A DNA stretch of 64,000 nt from Narthecium ossifragum (GCA_963920575.1 OY986966.1:12846797-12910796), one strand, 5' to 3'. Counted from the stretch's first letter, positions 45,193 through 55,495 are shown. Numbers and translations: made by a program. The notes: generated by a model from the letters alone, not told the origin.

Positions 45193-45290
45193 TTGGAGCC
45201 TTGTTTGTGCAGGTAGGCCTAGTTGTTTCTTTTTCCCCGGCTTCATCCTTATGGAATTTCGGTACGAAATTCTTTTTAAGCTTGTCAGGT
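45193..45290 (+). other. 3' leader of element A without a clear polypurine tract
   Basis: It carries the chromovirus-typical GGAATTTCGGTACGAAATTCTTTTTAA, but the bases just before the LTR read 'gcttgtcaggt' rather than a purine run. The expected polypurine tract is degenerate or replaced. Confidence 0.55.
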
Positions 45291-47572
45291 TGTGAGGGCC
45301 CATCCCTCCGACTTGGCTCGACCGTATGGGTCGAGAGCCGGTTTCCTATTGGTTTGTTTCCACGTCGGGTACGATCGGGCGGTCGTATAGCAATTTCGAC
45401 CCCAGGGGCATTTTGGTAAATATGCCCCCTGGTAGTCAGTTTCACACCCGCGTTTCACATACGCCCTTGGATTAATGAATGTGTTTGATTAGAATCTTAA
45501 GGGTGCTTTCGATCGGAAGATCGGAGCTCGATCAGGAAAGATCGAATCGGACGGCTGAGATCGATCCGGATCTCTATATAAGCCCTGTCCCTTTCTCTCT
45601 CTTTCTTTCTTCTTCTCTGCTGTCGTTTTCTCTCTATCTCTCTTCTACGGCTGTGCTAGGGCTTCGGAGCGCGGCTTCCGAGGCGCGGATCATGGCGGCT
45701 TGACAGGTTGGACGCAAGGAGGAGCTGCCCTACTTGCTCAAGTAGGTGTTTCTACCTCGATCTCGTGATCGGGTTCTCCTAGGATAGGTTTAATGCCTTT
45801 TTGCTATAGGAGTACTTGTTAGAATGTTATGTAGTTAATTGCACATGTGTTGTGGATGGTTTGAAGTTTTCCTACCTTGCGATTTCCGTATTTTAACGGT
45901 TGGTTTCCGTATTATCGCCGTTTTGTCAGTTTTTGCCCGTTTTGACCTAGATAGGAGATTTAAACATAAAAAATGTGTTTTCTTCATACCATTGGATTCC
46001 TCATCGTTATTTACGCATGCTTGCAAAATCTCATTATTTTCTAACAAGATTTGATCCTTGAAATCCAAGAAATTGGATTTCCGGCACTGTTCTAATGAAC
46101 AGTGCAATAGGCTCAGGCGTTGATACGGACTTTATGGGCCTGACGGTCAACCGTCGCATCGACCGTCAGGTTCTGTGTGGTTTTTGGTCTCTCAGGGTCG
46201 ATGCTCAGATTGACCGCGAGTTCTCATTGTTTTTCCGATTTGCCTCACGGTCGACCGTCGGATCGACCGTCAGGCTCTGTTGGGTTTTGGACTTCCCAGG
46301 GTCGATCTCCGCATCGACCGTTGCATCGACCTTGAACATTGTTTTCTGGCTTTTCTTGAATGGCTTTCCTTCGTGATTGATATCTAAACATGTTGAGAAG
46401 CTTGCATGTTGTCTTCATGGAGTTTTCAAGGGATTTCTATTGGGATTGAGGATTGAATCGCGTGTGTATCCCTTTTGAGTAAATTGATGGTTTGGCTTGC
46501 ATTTAAATACATGTTTGATAGTAATTAAATGCTTAATTGATTGCTTAGCTATTAGGTAGCTATGAGTGCTAACTAATCTGAAATTGTGGAACCTTAGCCT
46601 CTTGCCGGCGAGTGCCGAGGGCTATTGTATATCTGTTGAACCTATAATTGATGTTGTGGCATATAGAGACATCTAGGGTAGATGTTTGTTCAGGTTCATG
46701 CATTGTGTGCATTAGAGGCATCTGAGGTTAGACGGGCGATGGTTTGATCACCGATCTGAGGCTCTCGGGTAGCTCGGATCTAGCTTTACGACCGTGGCTA
46801 GGTAGTCAGGATTAGGGTGTGATTGTATAATGGAATCTAATGTTATTGAGGACTTGCGATAGTGGACTCTGATCAATGTTTGAGGTTTAGAGGTCATGTT
46901 GTCTTCCAAGGCCAAGTGCTAAAGATGGATGTCGGTACGTTCCCGACGTGGTTCCCCAAGGCATGGTATTCCTGCTTGGGTAAGGGTGATCCTGCATGTT
47001 ACTGTTCCTTGGCCTCCTGGTAACATGTTCAGGAGAGAGGTTTCATGACAGGAGCCCTTGGGATATCGACAGGGTTGTGTGACCCAAGGCATCCGTTAGA
47101 CTTGAGCGGGGAGGTAACACTGTTGTGTTTTCCTCCTTTCAGTGTGCCGTAGAGTAGAACCCTACTGAGCTTATCGCTCACTCCTACCCGGGTTGCGTTT
47201 GCAGGTGCAGGCGCCAGTTCTTCTTCTGTGGAGCCGGCGGGATCAGTCTTTGGTGGCGCGAGTACGTCCAGAGGTGCTTGAGGTTGTTGGAGGATAAACT
47301 GTTGTACTTTTGATAGTTTCTATATTATAAACATCTTCGATGACTTTTGGGATTATTGTATAATATCTTTCCTTTGGAGGAGTTTGATAAGAATTTTGTA
47401 TCAGTACAACTTGATGTCTATGTATATGAATTGAATTTCTGTTTCACCTCTGGAATATCAATTGTTTAAATTTATCCGTCTTTTCCGCTTCCTATCGCGC
47501 CAACTGGAGATGAATAGTGATAGAAACCCTCATGGCTCGTCCTGGATGGGTTTTCTGGGTCGGGGTGTGACA
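45291..47572 (+). repeat. 3' LTR of element A
   Basis: TGTGAGGGCCCATCCC...CGGGGTGTGACA, 2282 bp, then AATAT. It matches the 5' LTR throughout with scattered substitutions; the GGTCGACC array is shortened at 46110-46332. Confidence 0.93.
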
Positions 47573-49580
47573 AATATCCTCAACTACACCTTTAGGATAG
47601 GCCTTAGATCTGTCAGCTAATTGAATCACAACACCAGTTTCTTTCAAAGGTCCAAGTTTCAAAGAAGAATATATAGAATATGGCATGACATTGATAGAAG
47701 CTCCTAAATCTATCATGGCACTTTCAAATTTAGTGTTACCAATTGTACATGGGATAGTAAACATACCTGGATCTTTACACTTTGTAGGATTTTTTCTTTG
47801 AATAACTGCAAAAACATTTTCACCTACTCTCACCTTCTCACATTCTTTAAGTTTCTGTTTCCTCTTAATTGTGCATAATTCTTTCAAGAATTTAGCATAA
47901 CGAGGTACTTGGTTAATAGCATCTAAGAATGGAATATTTACCTCGCATCGGCGAAAAGTCTCATATAGATATGAATTCTTCTCATATCTTCTAGATTCTG
48001 CTAAAGACTGAGGAAAAGGAGGCACTGGTTTATACTCAGAAAGAGGTGGAAACTTACGTTTAGGTACGTCGTCGTCATCGGGAAAGTCTCTGTCCGCAAT
48101 AATATTTTTCTCTTTTTCTTGCGGTGAAGGTGCAGTGACTTCCTTTGCTGGAATCTCAACTTCTTTACCACTTCTCAAAATGATTGCACTAGCATTTTCT
48201 CTTGGATTTATTACCATTTGAGAGGGTAGTTTTTCCAAACTTTGCGCCTCCAGCTTGCTGATCACAGTTGCCATCTGTCCTACCTGATGTTCCAAACCTT
48301 GCATACTAGCCTTCGCCTCTTGTTGAAATTGTTTTGTTTCCTATTGAACTTCCAAAGTATTAGTAGCAAGGGATTTAACAATATCTTCTAAAGACATATC
48401 AGAATTAGAAGGTGGGTTTGGTTGTGGTCTCAGGGGATATGATGGTCTATATTGCTGATATTGCTGGCCAGTTGGGCGGATTTGATTCGCAGGCTAATTT
48501 ACTTGTGGATTCCCATAGTTGAAATTGGGATGATCCCCCCATCCCGGATTATACATGTTCGAATAGGGATCATATTTCCTTTGCGGTAGTCCAGGGAAAC
48601 TACCCGCAGCATTCACTTGTTCATTGAGCTCCTCTTGAAGAGTTCGGCACATATCGGTTGGATGACCTGTCACCGAACAAATTCCACAAACCTTCGCTGT
48701 TTGCATATTACCTACAGCTAATTGACGAACAAGAGAAGTTAGACTCGCAATCTGTTGTTCAAGGGATGAGACATTTACCTCATTAACATGTTTTGAATAA
48801 GAATCAAGTCTAGTGTTAAATTGTTGAGAATTAGCCGCCATATTTGCAATCAAGTTCCTTGCGGCTTCCGGCATTTTATCCACCAAAGCTCCTCCACTAG
48901 CGGCATCAATCATATTCTTGTCAGTGGTTAGTAAGCCCTCATAAAAATATTGGATAAGTAATTGCTCACTAATTTGATGATGGGGACAGCTTGCACATAG
49001 TTTCTTGAAACGTTCACAATACTCGTGTAGAGACTCTCCGTTATGTTGCCTTATACCACAGATCTCTTTCCGAAATGTTGGCCGCCCTTGAAGCTGGGAA
49101 ATATTTCTCGAAAAACAACATCTTCATCTCGTTCCATGTGGTAATACTCCTCGAGGATAAATAATAAAGCCAATCATTAGCCGAATCCTTCAAAGAAAAT
49201 GGGAAGGCTCTCAATTTGATCTGATCTTCAGTCACCCCCATAGGTTTCATGCTTGTGCACACAACATAAAGCTTCTTTAAATGCTTGTGAGGATCCTCAC
49301 CTGCAAGTCCATGAAAAGTGGGTAAGAGATGTATTAGTCCAGATTTCAATTCAAAAGTAGTAGCAGCATCCAAAGTAGGGAATGTAATGCTAAGGGTTGT
49401 TGATTCAAATCTGGGTCTGCAAGTTCTTTCCGGCCATGACTTCTTCCTCTTCTAATCCAAAATCGCTAGCAAATGGGAAATCAAGATCCAAATCGTTCTC
49501 CTCAAAGTTTCTTCGAGCTTCCCTCCTTAACCTGCATAAAGTTCTTTCTATCTCTGGACCATACTGTAAATCACCTTGAT
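47573..49580 (-). pseudogene. C element gag and proximal protease
   Basis: Minus strand: Gag begins in 49580-49041 (LIHLLPTFHGLAGEDPHKHL, FFEKYFPASR), shifts frame near 49000, then runs in one frame through an intact CX2CX4HX4C knuckle (CGICSVTGHPTDMC, about 48695-48654) and stops at 48494 (TAG) and about 48340 (TAG), both in Gln-rich context. It continues through FAVIQRKNPTKCKDPG and the retropepsin AMIDLGASINVMPYS (about 47730-47686). At 47577 element A interrupts it. Confidence 0.85.
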
Positions 49581-49769
49581 TAAAAGATCAAGCTATACTC
49601 ATACACAATCAAGAAGATTCCGGTGAACCGAGAAAAACAAATTAAGAGAAGGTCTAGAGTAATGAAGATAAATAAAAATCCTACGCTAAAGCACTAATAA
49701 ACGAAGTAAACTCTCTTTTTTTCTATGGAATAAAGATCACAATAAGCACAAAAATCAACTAGAAACACT

Positions 49770-49786
49770 CCCTGGCAACGGTGCCA
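49770..49786 (-). other. Primer binding site of the C element (variant tRNA-Asp)
   Basis: TGGCACCGTTGCCAGGG on the minus strand, two bases off the tRNA-Asp complement, five bases after the LTR end. Confidence 0.85.
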
Positions 49787-49791
49787 AAATT

Positions 49792-51334
49792 TGGTGTGTT
49801 GTCGCAAGAAACCAAAAATAAAACTAATACTCGTTAAAATAAATGTAATAGTGCGAGTACTAGTCGATCCCACGAAGAATGTTTAGCCTGGTTTTTGTGC
49901 TTAGTGAACAAAGATGGGGGGTTTTAAGCGTGAGGAAAAGAGTAAAGAAACAATCTAAAGCGAAGAATCGAATTGAATCAACAGAACAAACTTTGGTCTA
50001 AGTCAACATCCACCATCGAAATCTTTATAACTGATCATTGATGCAAGTATATATCAATTCATACCATGAATATTCACCGTTCGAATTAAATTCGAATCTC
50101 TCCTCGATCATAGTTAATTAGAAGCAAGCGATCTAATCAACCCTAACTACTAAACAATCTAAGATAAGCGCTATAGATTTAATCTAGTAGCAGCCTTAAG
50201 AATAGAGAGATCGATGAAGCTAAACAACACAAGCGGTTGCATTTAATTTAGTCGAACGTTCATCCTAAGATCTAACAATCTCTGAAACGCACTAGATCAT
50301 TAAACCCTAGCTGCTTCGCAGATTAGAGGGATCAAACAATTACGGATTTGATATCCAACCTAGCAGTAGATTGCGATGAATAATAAACTAGTAGGCCTCC
50401 TAGCAATTAGACAGGACAATCATGAATATAATCACAGAATAACATTCAATACTCAAGTATAAACTGAATAATAAAAATAGATTGGATCTCATAGTTTCAT
50501 TGATTCCGAGGTTTCAGTTTCCTTGATCAAGAATTAAGATTTAGCCACGCAACGCCATCCAGAACAATCCTCAAAAGATACCAATAAGCTAGAGAAAACC
50601 TAGGAAAAATATAAGAGTAGAAAGAAGCGGCCAAAAGTATCCAGGAATCCCCCTCCAAACCCTAGAAAGAGTCCTATTTATAGCCTTAAGTGTCTCCATC
50701 CTCGGATTAGATCTGAGCCGTTAATTTTCTTCACTGGCGAAGGTAAGATCGATCCTTCCATAGGTGTAAGATCGATCCTTTGATATCAAAATCTTCAATT
50801 TCTGGCTACGCTCGAGGAAGATCGATCCTTTGTAAGTCTTCTCAGTAGGATGGATCCTTTGATAGGAGAAAGATCGATCCTTCTCAGTAGGATGGATCAT
50901 TTGATAGGAGAAAGATCGATCATTCTCAGTAGGATGGATCCTTTGATAGGAGAAAGATCGATCCTTCTACTCGACGATTTCCTCAATATTCTCGAGTGAA
51001 AGGAGGATCAATCCTTCTGTGATCATCTGAAAAGTATGCACTCTGTCAGGTCTGTCTGCATAAAAGGATCGATCCTTTTAGGGAACATGATCGATCCGTC
51101 TTTCTTGAGTATTTACTGTTTTGCTATCTAGACTGCGCCATTGGTACTAAAATTGCCGTAACTTCCTCTAGAAAACTCGGAATCACAAATCGTAAAATTA
51201 TCCAGAAACTACACTTCAAGAGCTTGCCAACCAAAGATGGCAAATCATCTGGTTCTTCGTCAGTAGGTATAGTTTAATCTTTAAAGTTGATCGATATACT
51301 CTTTTCAGCTTCTTTTCGAACTTAAGGACTTCTT
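49792..51334 (-). repeat. 5' LTR of the C element, outer end missing
   Basis: It matches 34015-35420 but stops at AAGGACTTC (about 51334), lacking the ~120 bp up to TGATGATG. A GATCGATC block lies at 50744-51090 and a TATA-like GGCTATAAATAGG near 50675-50687. Because its end is gone, the element's target duplication cannot be read. Confidence 0.85.
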
Positions 51335-52600
51335 GGTTAGCAATAGGAAACAAAGAAACCCATCCAAGAAGCATTCAATAGGAAACAAAGACGAAGAATA
51401 AGAGGTAAACCAATGACAATCATTACACCAGTAGTAAGAGGTAAACGAATGGTAATTAAAATACTCAAGACAGACAATATGCTATTGCATGCAGTTGGTG
51501 AAAAATGATGCTCTATGTACAAACAACAATGCCATGCCTTTCTATGTATGATGCTCTATAAATTAATCAAGCTCAATCTCAAATAGTTCTTTATGTACAA
51601 ACTTAGCGTCTAGGATAATATGCTATTTCATGCAGTTGGTGAAGAAAACTGCACAACCGTCGAAAATAAACTAATCAAAGCAGTTGCACTCATATTATAG
51701 GTGCATAAGCTTTATGCTTTAATACTGAGTTCATAGAATGATTTCGTGAGCTATATCTAAACCAAAACAATCAGTGAGTCTAAAATTCTAGTAAAAGAGA
51801 ATTTAATGTAGACTCTCAGAATATTTGCTCTAGAACATTTAATTACACACTACCATCACATCCCTCAAAAAGCAAATATTTGAATGTAGCAATGCTTATA
51901 CAAAAGAACTGAATGTCTTGTCAAAGAACCCAAACTGGAGCTTACTTGACGATACCAAATTATAGACACCAGTGATGGTGCTGCTCACAGACAGAGAACC
52001 ACGTTCGTCGATGATTAAATTCTGAAAAGTGAAACAGCCACATAAGTTTCATGCAATTGCAGTTATTGCTTCTTCCATTACTCATAAGCCATACATAATA
52101 ACTCTATCAAGCATCTAACATTTCCTATGCATCAGAAACAAAATTTAAATAGAGTTTTGCACATAATATTGAAAATCCCACACGGAGAATTCATCAAGAA
52201 TTTCCAACTGAGATGAGATGCCGTGCCACAGATATGAAAGTCTGAACATTCATTCCAATGAAAGAGGAGAAAAGAGATGGCATGGAAATTGCAGATTTAT
52301 GGCTTATTAACTACTATGACAGGGGCTCTAAGTTTCAAGAGGATAAAAGCCAATGAAAAATAATACGGACCTAAAATTGAGCAAAATAATGAACATATTG
52401 CTAGCAAATGAAAAGAACCCAAAACCTAAAGAGGAAAAATAGTAATAGCTGAATTTTTGAACAATGAATGCTTGAGAAGAATGCCAACATGCAATCAAGA
52501 ATACATGAGCTGAATTTTTGAAGACACGTGGATGACTGGTTGTTGTCAATCTAAAGTACTGATAGAGTACTTGTTTGCTTCAGACAGACTTTTGCTTCAG
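51335..52600 (-). other. Low-copy A/T-rich stretch with one exon-like segment
   Basis: No LTR similarity to the rest of the window. A minus-strand segment 52021-51946 has a good acceptor (TTTTCAG) and donor (GTAAGC) and encodes NLIIDERGSLSVSSTITG. I could not assign it. The remainder shows nothing I can name. Confidence 0.3.
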
Positions 52601-52668
52601 CATGTAATATTTGAGGAGTCTCAACAGTTTTCTATATGACCCTTAACATGGTCCAAGCACCAGTATAT

Positions 52669-52772
52669 TTTAAATAAACATCCCAACCCAAAAGAGTATA
52701 AGCAATGCTCTTCTTGAAGCCATTGTATTCAACAACATCAAATGAAACACCAGACGTGCATTCAAATAACTA
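52669..52772 (-). pseudogene. Unassigned exon-like segment
   Basis: Minus strand: preceded by an AG (GCGTAG) and followed by a GT (CTG-GTGCTTGG). It is open and encodes ECTSGVSFDVVEYNGFKKS then a YTLLGWDVYLKY stretch. Composition and reading suggest a real coding exon; I do not recognise the family. Confidence 0.35.
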
Positions 52773-52951
52773 CGCAAAGAATCAAATTACTGAACTAACT
52801 GAAACAATAATCATCACAATATACACACCCAGGTTTACCTTGATCAGGTGGTGAAATTGTCCGGCTATATACACATCCAGGTTTACGTAGCTCTTTCATT
52901 AGCTAATTCACTTTTTTGTTCTTCTTTTTCTTCTTCAGAATCAAGTTCTAC

Positions 52952-53005
52952 CTCAGGAGCAATATAGTTTGGACTTCCACAGGTTGTGTGCAATAATCCA
53001 TCATT
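52952..53005 (-). pseudogene. CIPK (SnRK3) kinase activation-loop exon
   Basis: A 54-bp minus-strand exon encoding NDGLLHTTCGSPNYIAPE, the activation loop of CBL-interacting protein kinases, including the phosphorylated Thr region and the APE motif; the GSPNY form resembles CIPK1-like members. The splice signals are intact (TTTGTCAG acceptor, GAG-GTAGAA donor, exon in phase). Neighbouring kinase exons are not found in the expected order, so this is an isolated gene fragment, not a working kinase. In the parent gene it acts in calcium-CBL signalling. Confidence 0.82.
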
Positions 53006-53165
53006 CTGACAAACAAATTGCACACAAAAATTTCATAATTCCAAAGATAATTTGTACAGGTTCAGAAAACCTCGAACAAACTTTTCATGTTCCTACCATG
53101 AAATCGGGCAAAAAAAATAAAGAGAATCGAGATGAAGGCGAGGAGATTATGGAGAAGTCCAGTTA

Positions 53166-53219
53166 CCTGGAGGATGCTATCCAGGTGAGGGCTTGCGACG
53201 ATCTCTCCGGAGATCACCA
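53166..53219 (-). pseudogene. Exon-like segment MVISGEIVASPHLDSILQ
   Basis: Minus-strand ATG at 53219, 18 codons, ending CAG before a GTAACT donor. It may be a first exon captured from an unidentified gene, since it lies in the same sense as the H2A and CIPK pieces. Chance cannot be excluded. Confidence 0.3.
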
Positions 53220-53398
53220 TGACGAATGTGCTCCCCCAGGTGAGGGATGGGATGGCTGGTTGTTCAGGGATGGGATACCTTGGCGTCGAGGTTCAGGTGG
53301 TTGGTGAGGTTAGAGGAGCGGAGGAGAGACGGCGTTGGGAGCTGGGAAGAGAGGTAAGGGAAGAGAGTGGAAGGCAGTCGAGGTTGCTCACCCTCCAC

Positions 53399-53490
53399 TA
53401 CGCGTAGCGGCTTTTCTTGAGATAGCGGCTGATGCGTCCAACAGGGAACTGGAGGCCGGCCTTCACGGAACGACGGCGAGTTGGGTGAGG
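53399..53490 (-). pseudogene. Histone H2A N-terminal fragment
   Basis: The minus strand encodes ..[17 protein letters not shown] then RYLKKSRYA, the conserved start of the H2A histone fold (plant H2A has [22 protein letters not shown]-like sequence). It stops at TAG right after RYA, where GC-GTAGTG could be a decayed intron donor. Upstream (53490-53766) the same frame is unrelated low-complexity sequence containing a PYLSHSL repeat, so the authentic H2A start is absent. A fragment, not a functional histone gene. Confidence 0.85.
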
Positions 53491-53800
53491 GGCGAGGTTG
53501 ATCACTGAGAGGGCGAAAGCGATCCCTTTGGATCTGAGCTCTCTCTTCCTCCTCCTCGCGATCGCCAATGGCTGATGGGAGATGGCCGACGGTAGGTTGG
53601 GAGTGGCCGACGGCGTGGGGAGATGGGAAGAGAGGTAAGGGAAGAGAGAGTGGGAGAGGTAAGGGATGAGAGAGTGGGAGAGGTAAGGGGAGATGGGAGA
53701 TGAGTAGAGGGGGTTAGGAGGTTGATCACTGAGTGGCTTCTCCAGATCCCCGTACGACGCCGCCATCGTTGGTGGGTTGGGCGAGGTCGATGGGTTGGGG

Positions 53801-54000
53801 NNNNNNNNNNNNNNNNNNNNNNNNNNNNNNNNNNNNNNNNNNNNNNNNNNNNNNNNNNNNNNNNNNNNNNNNNNNNNNNNNNNNNNNNNNNNNNNNNNNN
53901 NNNNNNNNNNNNNNNNNNNNNNNNNNNNNNNNNNNNNNNNNNNNNNNNNNNNNNNNNNNNNNNNNNNNNNNNNNNNNNNNNNNNNNNNNNNNNNNNNNNN
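53801..54000. other. 200-base assembly gap
   Basis: A run of N of exactly 200 positions, flanked by G-rich, GA-rich DNA. Its round size suggests a placeholder rather than a measured length. Confidence 0.99.
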
Positions 54001-54240
54001 GGGGACGACGCGGCTGAGGGCGAGGTCGGCGTCGACGCGGGGAGAGGAAAGGGGATGGGTGAGGGAGAGGGGATGGGGCTGGGGGAGAGGAAGAGGGTGA
54101 GGGAGAGGGGACGGGGAGGGGATGAGGGGGAGGGGACGGGGAGAGGATGGGACTCTCTCTCTCTCAGCTAGACGGAGGGTGAGAGTGGGTGGGGTAGATG
54201 AGAGCGGGTGGGTGGGTAGCTGAGAGTAAGAAAGAATTTG
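54001..54240 (+). repeat. GA-rich low-complexity tract
   Basis: Repeated GGGGAGAGG/GGGTGAGGGAGAGG units. The open frames crossing it and the gap are artefacts of composition. Confidence 0.85.
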
Positions 54241-54380
54241 AGCGGGAAATTTAAGCAGGAGTGAATTTTTCGCTACGGATCTTAAAGCTGATTATGGAAT
54301 CACAGCCATTGGATGTATTTGTAGGCAAATCCTGACCACTCTTTATGTCTTATAGTTGAGACATTTCAAAAACCGCTCTT

Positions 54381-54424
54381 CCTTATATAATAGATATATA
54401 TATATATATATCTACCATATAAGA
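54381..54424. repeat. Imperfect palindrome around (TA)8 joining two TCTA..ATATAAG ends
   Basis: CTTATATAATAGA on the left and TCTACCATATAAG on the right are inverted copies with two mismatches, separated by a TATA..TATA tract (54395-54410). Read outward, each begins TCTA and continues ATATAAG. Confidence 0.85.
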
Positions 54425-54734
54425 TCCAAGGACAGTTATCCCTTTTGTTCTGCTGTCACCTCTATATCCCACGTGAAATCCTACTTGGCGGCTTACGTGG
54501 CCATAGATCTTCACCCCCAACTTCCCACCTCCCCGAGAGACAGTTCCCCGGGCCATTTCCTCCGCTCCCCCGAGCGTCGTTTCATACCTAGTGTGCCCTC
54601 TCCCTCTCCCTCCACTCCCCCGATCCTCTTCTTCCACTCCCCCGAGCGCTCCGTCTCTCTCTCCCTCTAGGCCTAGCGCTAGCCGTAGGTCGATCGACTT
54701 CTTCCAGTGATCCCCAAATGCAGGGTAGTCCTCC

Positions 54735-55290
54735 GTCGATTGCCGCCACCTTTCCCTCTCTCTTCTCTTGCTCGAGGTGGCTGATCCCGTGCCGGAGGGA
54801 GATCTCCCGCCGCCTCCCTCTACCTCCAGAAAAAACTAGCCCTAGGCACCGAGACCCCACAACCACTCGAGCGCGCCGTCTCCCTCTCCCTCTTGCTCGA
54901 CACGGGGACCTCCGCAAGGGGTGATCCCGTGCCGGAGGGAGATCTCTCCCGCCTTCTCATTTCCTCCAGTCCCCCGATTCCATACGGCCGTCACCTTTCC
55001 CTCTCTCCTCTTTTGCTCGACACGGCGACCGATTGGTGACTCCGATCCTCAATCATCAGATGGATCTACTCCGGCCCCCCATTCACGAGCACGCCGTCTC
55101 CCTCTCCATCCAGAAAAAACTATCTCTAGCCCTAGGCACCTAGCCCCCCCAACATCTGGTGCTCATTCTACTTTCCCACTCCGGGCCATTTCCTCCACTC
55201 CCCTGACCCCAGACGGGAACGGCATCCTCGAACGCCGCCACCTTTCCCTCTCTCCTCTCTTGCTCGACACGGCGATCTCCGCTAGGTCCG
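54735..55290 (+). repeat. Three degenerate ~245-bp direct repeats
   Basis: Block 'gccgycacctttccctctctc..ttgctcga' recurs at about 54740, 54984 and 55234. 'gatcccgtgccggagggag' recurs at 54785 and 54925. 'ccagaaaaaact..agccctaggcacc' recurs at 54826 and 55109. The stretch is CT-rich like a leader region. Short frames are incidental. Confidence 0.7.
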
Positions 55291-55413
55291 TTCTAAAACA
55301 TTCAGTATGTCATCAGTGTTGTTGCACTCACCACCACCTGCTCTCTTAGTTCTATTGAGGAAACCCACTTCATTGGAGTACTGGGAAAGGAGAGGAGAGG
55401 AATCTCTGAAGTA

Positions 55414-55495
55414 ATGTGGAATCCCAGCTGCTGGAACTTTCCCATTCTTCTCTGTCTCTCGCTGCTTGTTGTTGTAGCCTCAGCCACGGACCAAG
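55414..55495 (+). pseudogene. First exon with signal peptide, unassigned gene
   Basis: ATG 55414 opens 27 codons: a polar start (MWNPSCWN), a hydrophobic core (FPILLCLSLLVVV) and a likely cleavage motif (ASA/TDQ). It ends at an excellent donor, CAAG-GTAGGT (55495/55496). It looks like the first exon of a secreted or membrane-receptor protein. No downstream exon of the same protein was recognised before the solo LTR or after it. LRR receptor kinases often start this way, but that is speculation. Confidence 0.5.

Larger units (their letters stand above)
38038..47572 (+). mobile_element. Element A: full-length Tekay/Del-type chromovirus, decayed
   Basis: 9535 bp flanked by AATAT (38033-38037 and 47573-47577). 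LTRs of 2399 and 2282 bp, initiator-Met primer site, gag, protease, RT, RNase H, integrase and a chromodomain-like tail in the Tekay order. The polyprotein has several frameshifts and six stops in otherwise continuous stretches, five of them TAG, so it is not autonomous now. It inserted in the protease of the C element. Solo LTRs of the same family lie at 8048-22323. Confidence 0.93.
34015..51334 (-). mobile_element. C element: RT-less Athila-related retrotransposon, split by a Tekay element
   Basis: Minus-strand order: 5' LTR 51334-49792 (start truncated), degenerate tRNA-Asp primer site, gag-protease, a ~130-codon unassigned frame, the CATTGGGGACAATG 3' hallmark (about 36775), polypurine tract, 3' LTR 35542-34015. 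RT, RNase H and integrase are absent, so it is a non-autonomous derivative. A 9.5-kb element inserted at 38038-47572. A second copy begins at 62233. Confidence 0.82.
51335..54394 (-). mobile_element. Candidate Helitron-like element 1 with captured exons (5' end at 54394)
   Basis: On the minus strand, 54394 downward reads TCTATTATATAAGGAAG, like the TCT-A/T-rich 5' ends of plant Helitrons, followed by AGCGGTTTTTGAA and the ATCCAATGGCTGTGATT promoter-like motif common in such elements. All recognisable exon pieces inside (H2A, CIPK, unassigned exons) are on the same strand. No CTRR-plus-hairpin 3' end was found, so 51335 is only where C LTR similarity stops. A 200-base gap lies inside. It could instead be ordinary intergenic DNA with fragments. 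Confidence 0.38.

Noticed and set aside
51320..51345. Helitron 3' end at the C LTR break
   Set aside because: No CTRR preceded by a hairpin is visible on the minus strand, and the LTR does not resume on the far side, so this is a truncation point rather than an insertion border.
51946..52021. CIPK 'NLLLD' catalytic-loop exon
   Set aside because: The first residues resemble the kinase NLLLD..G segment, but the rest does not match and the segment lies on the wrong side of the activation-loop exon.
53722..54171. Open frames crossing the N run
   Set aside because: They depend on undetermined bases and GA-rich composition and cannot be called genes.
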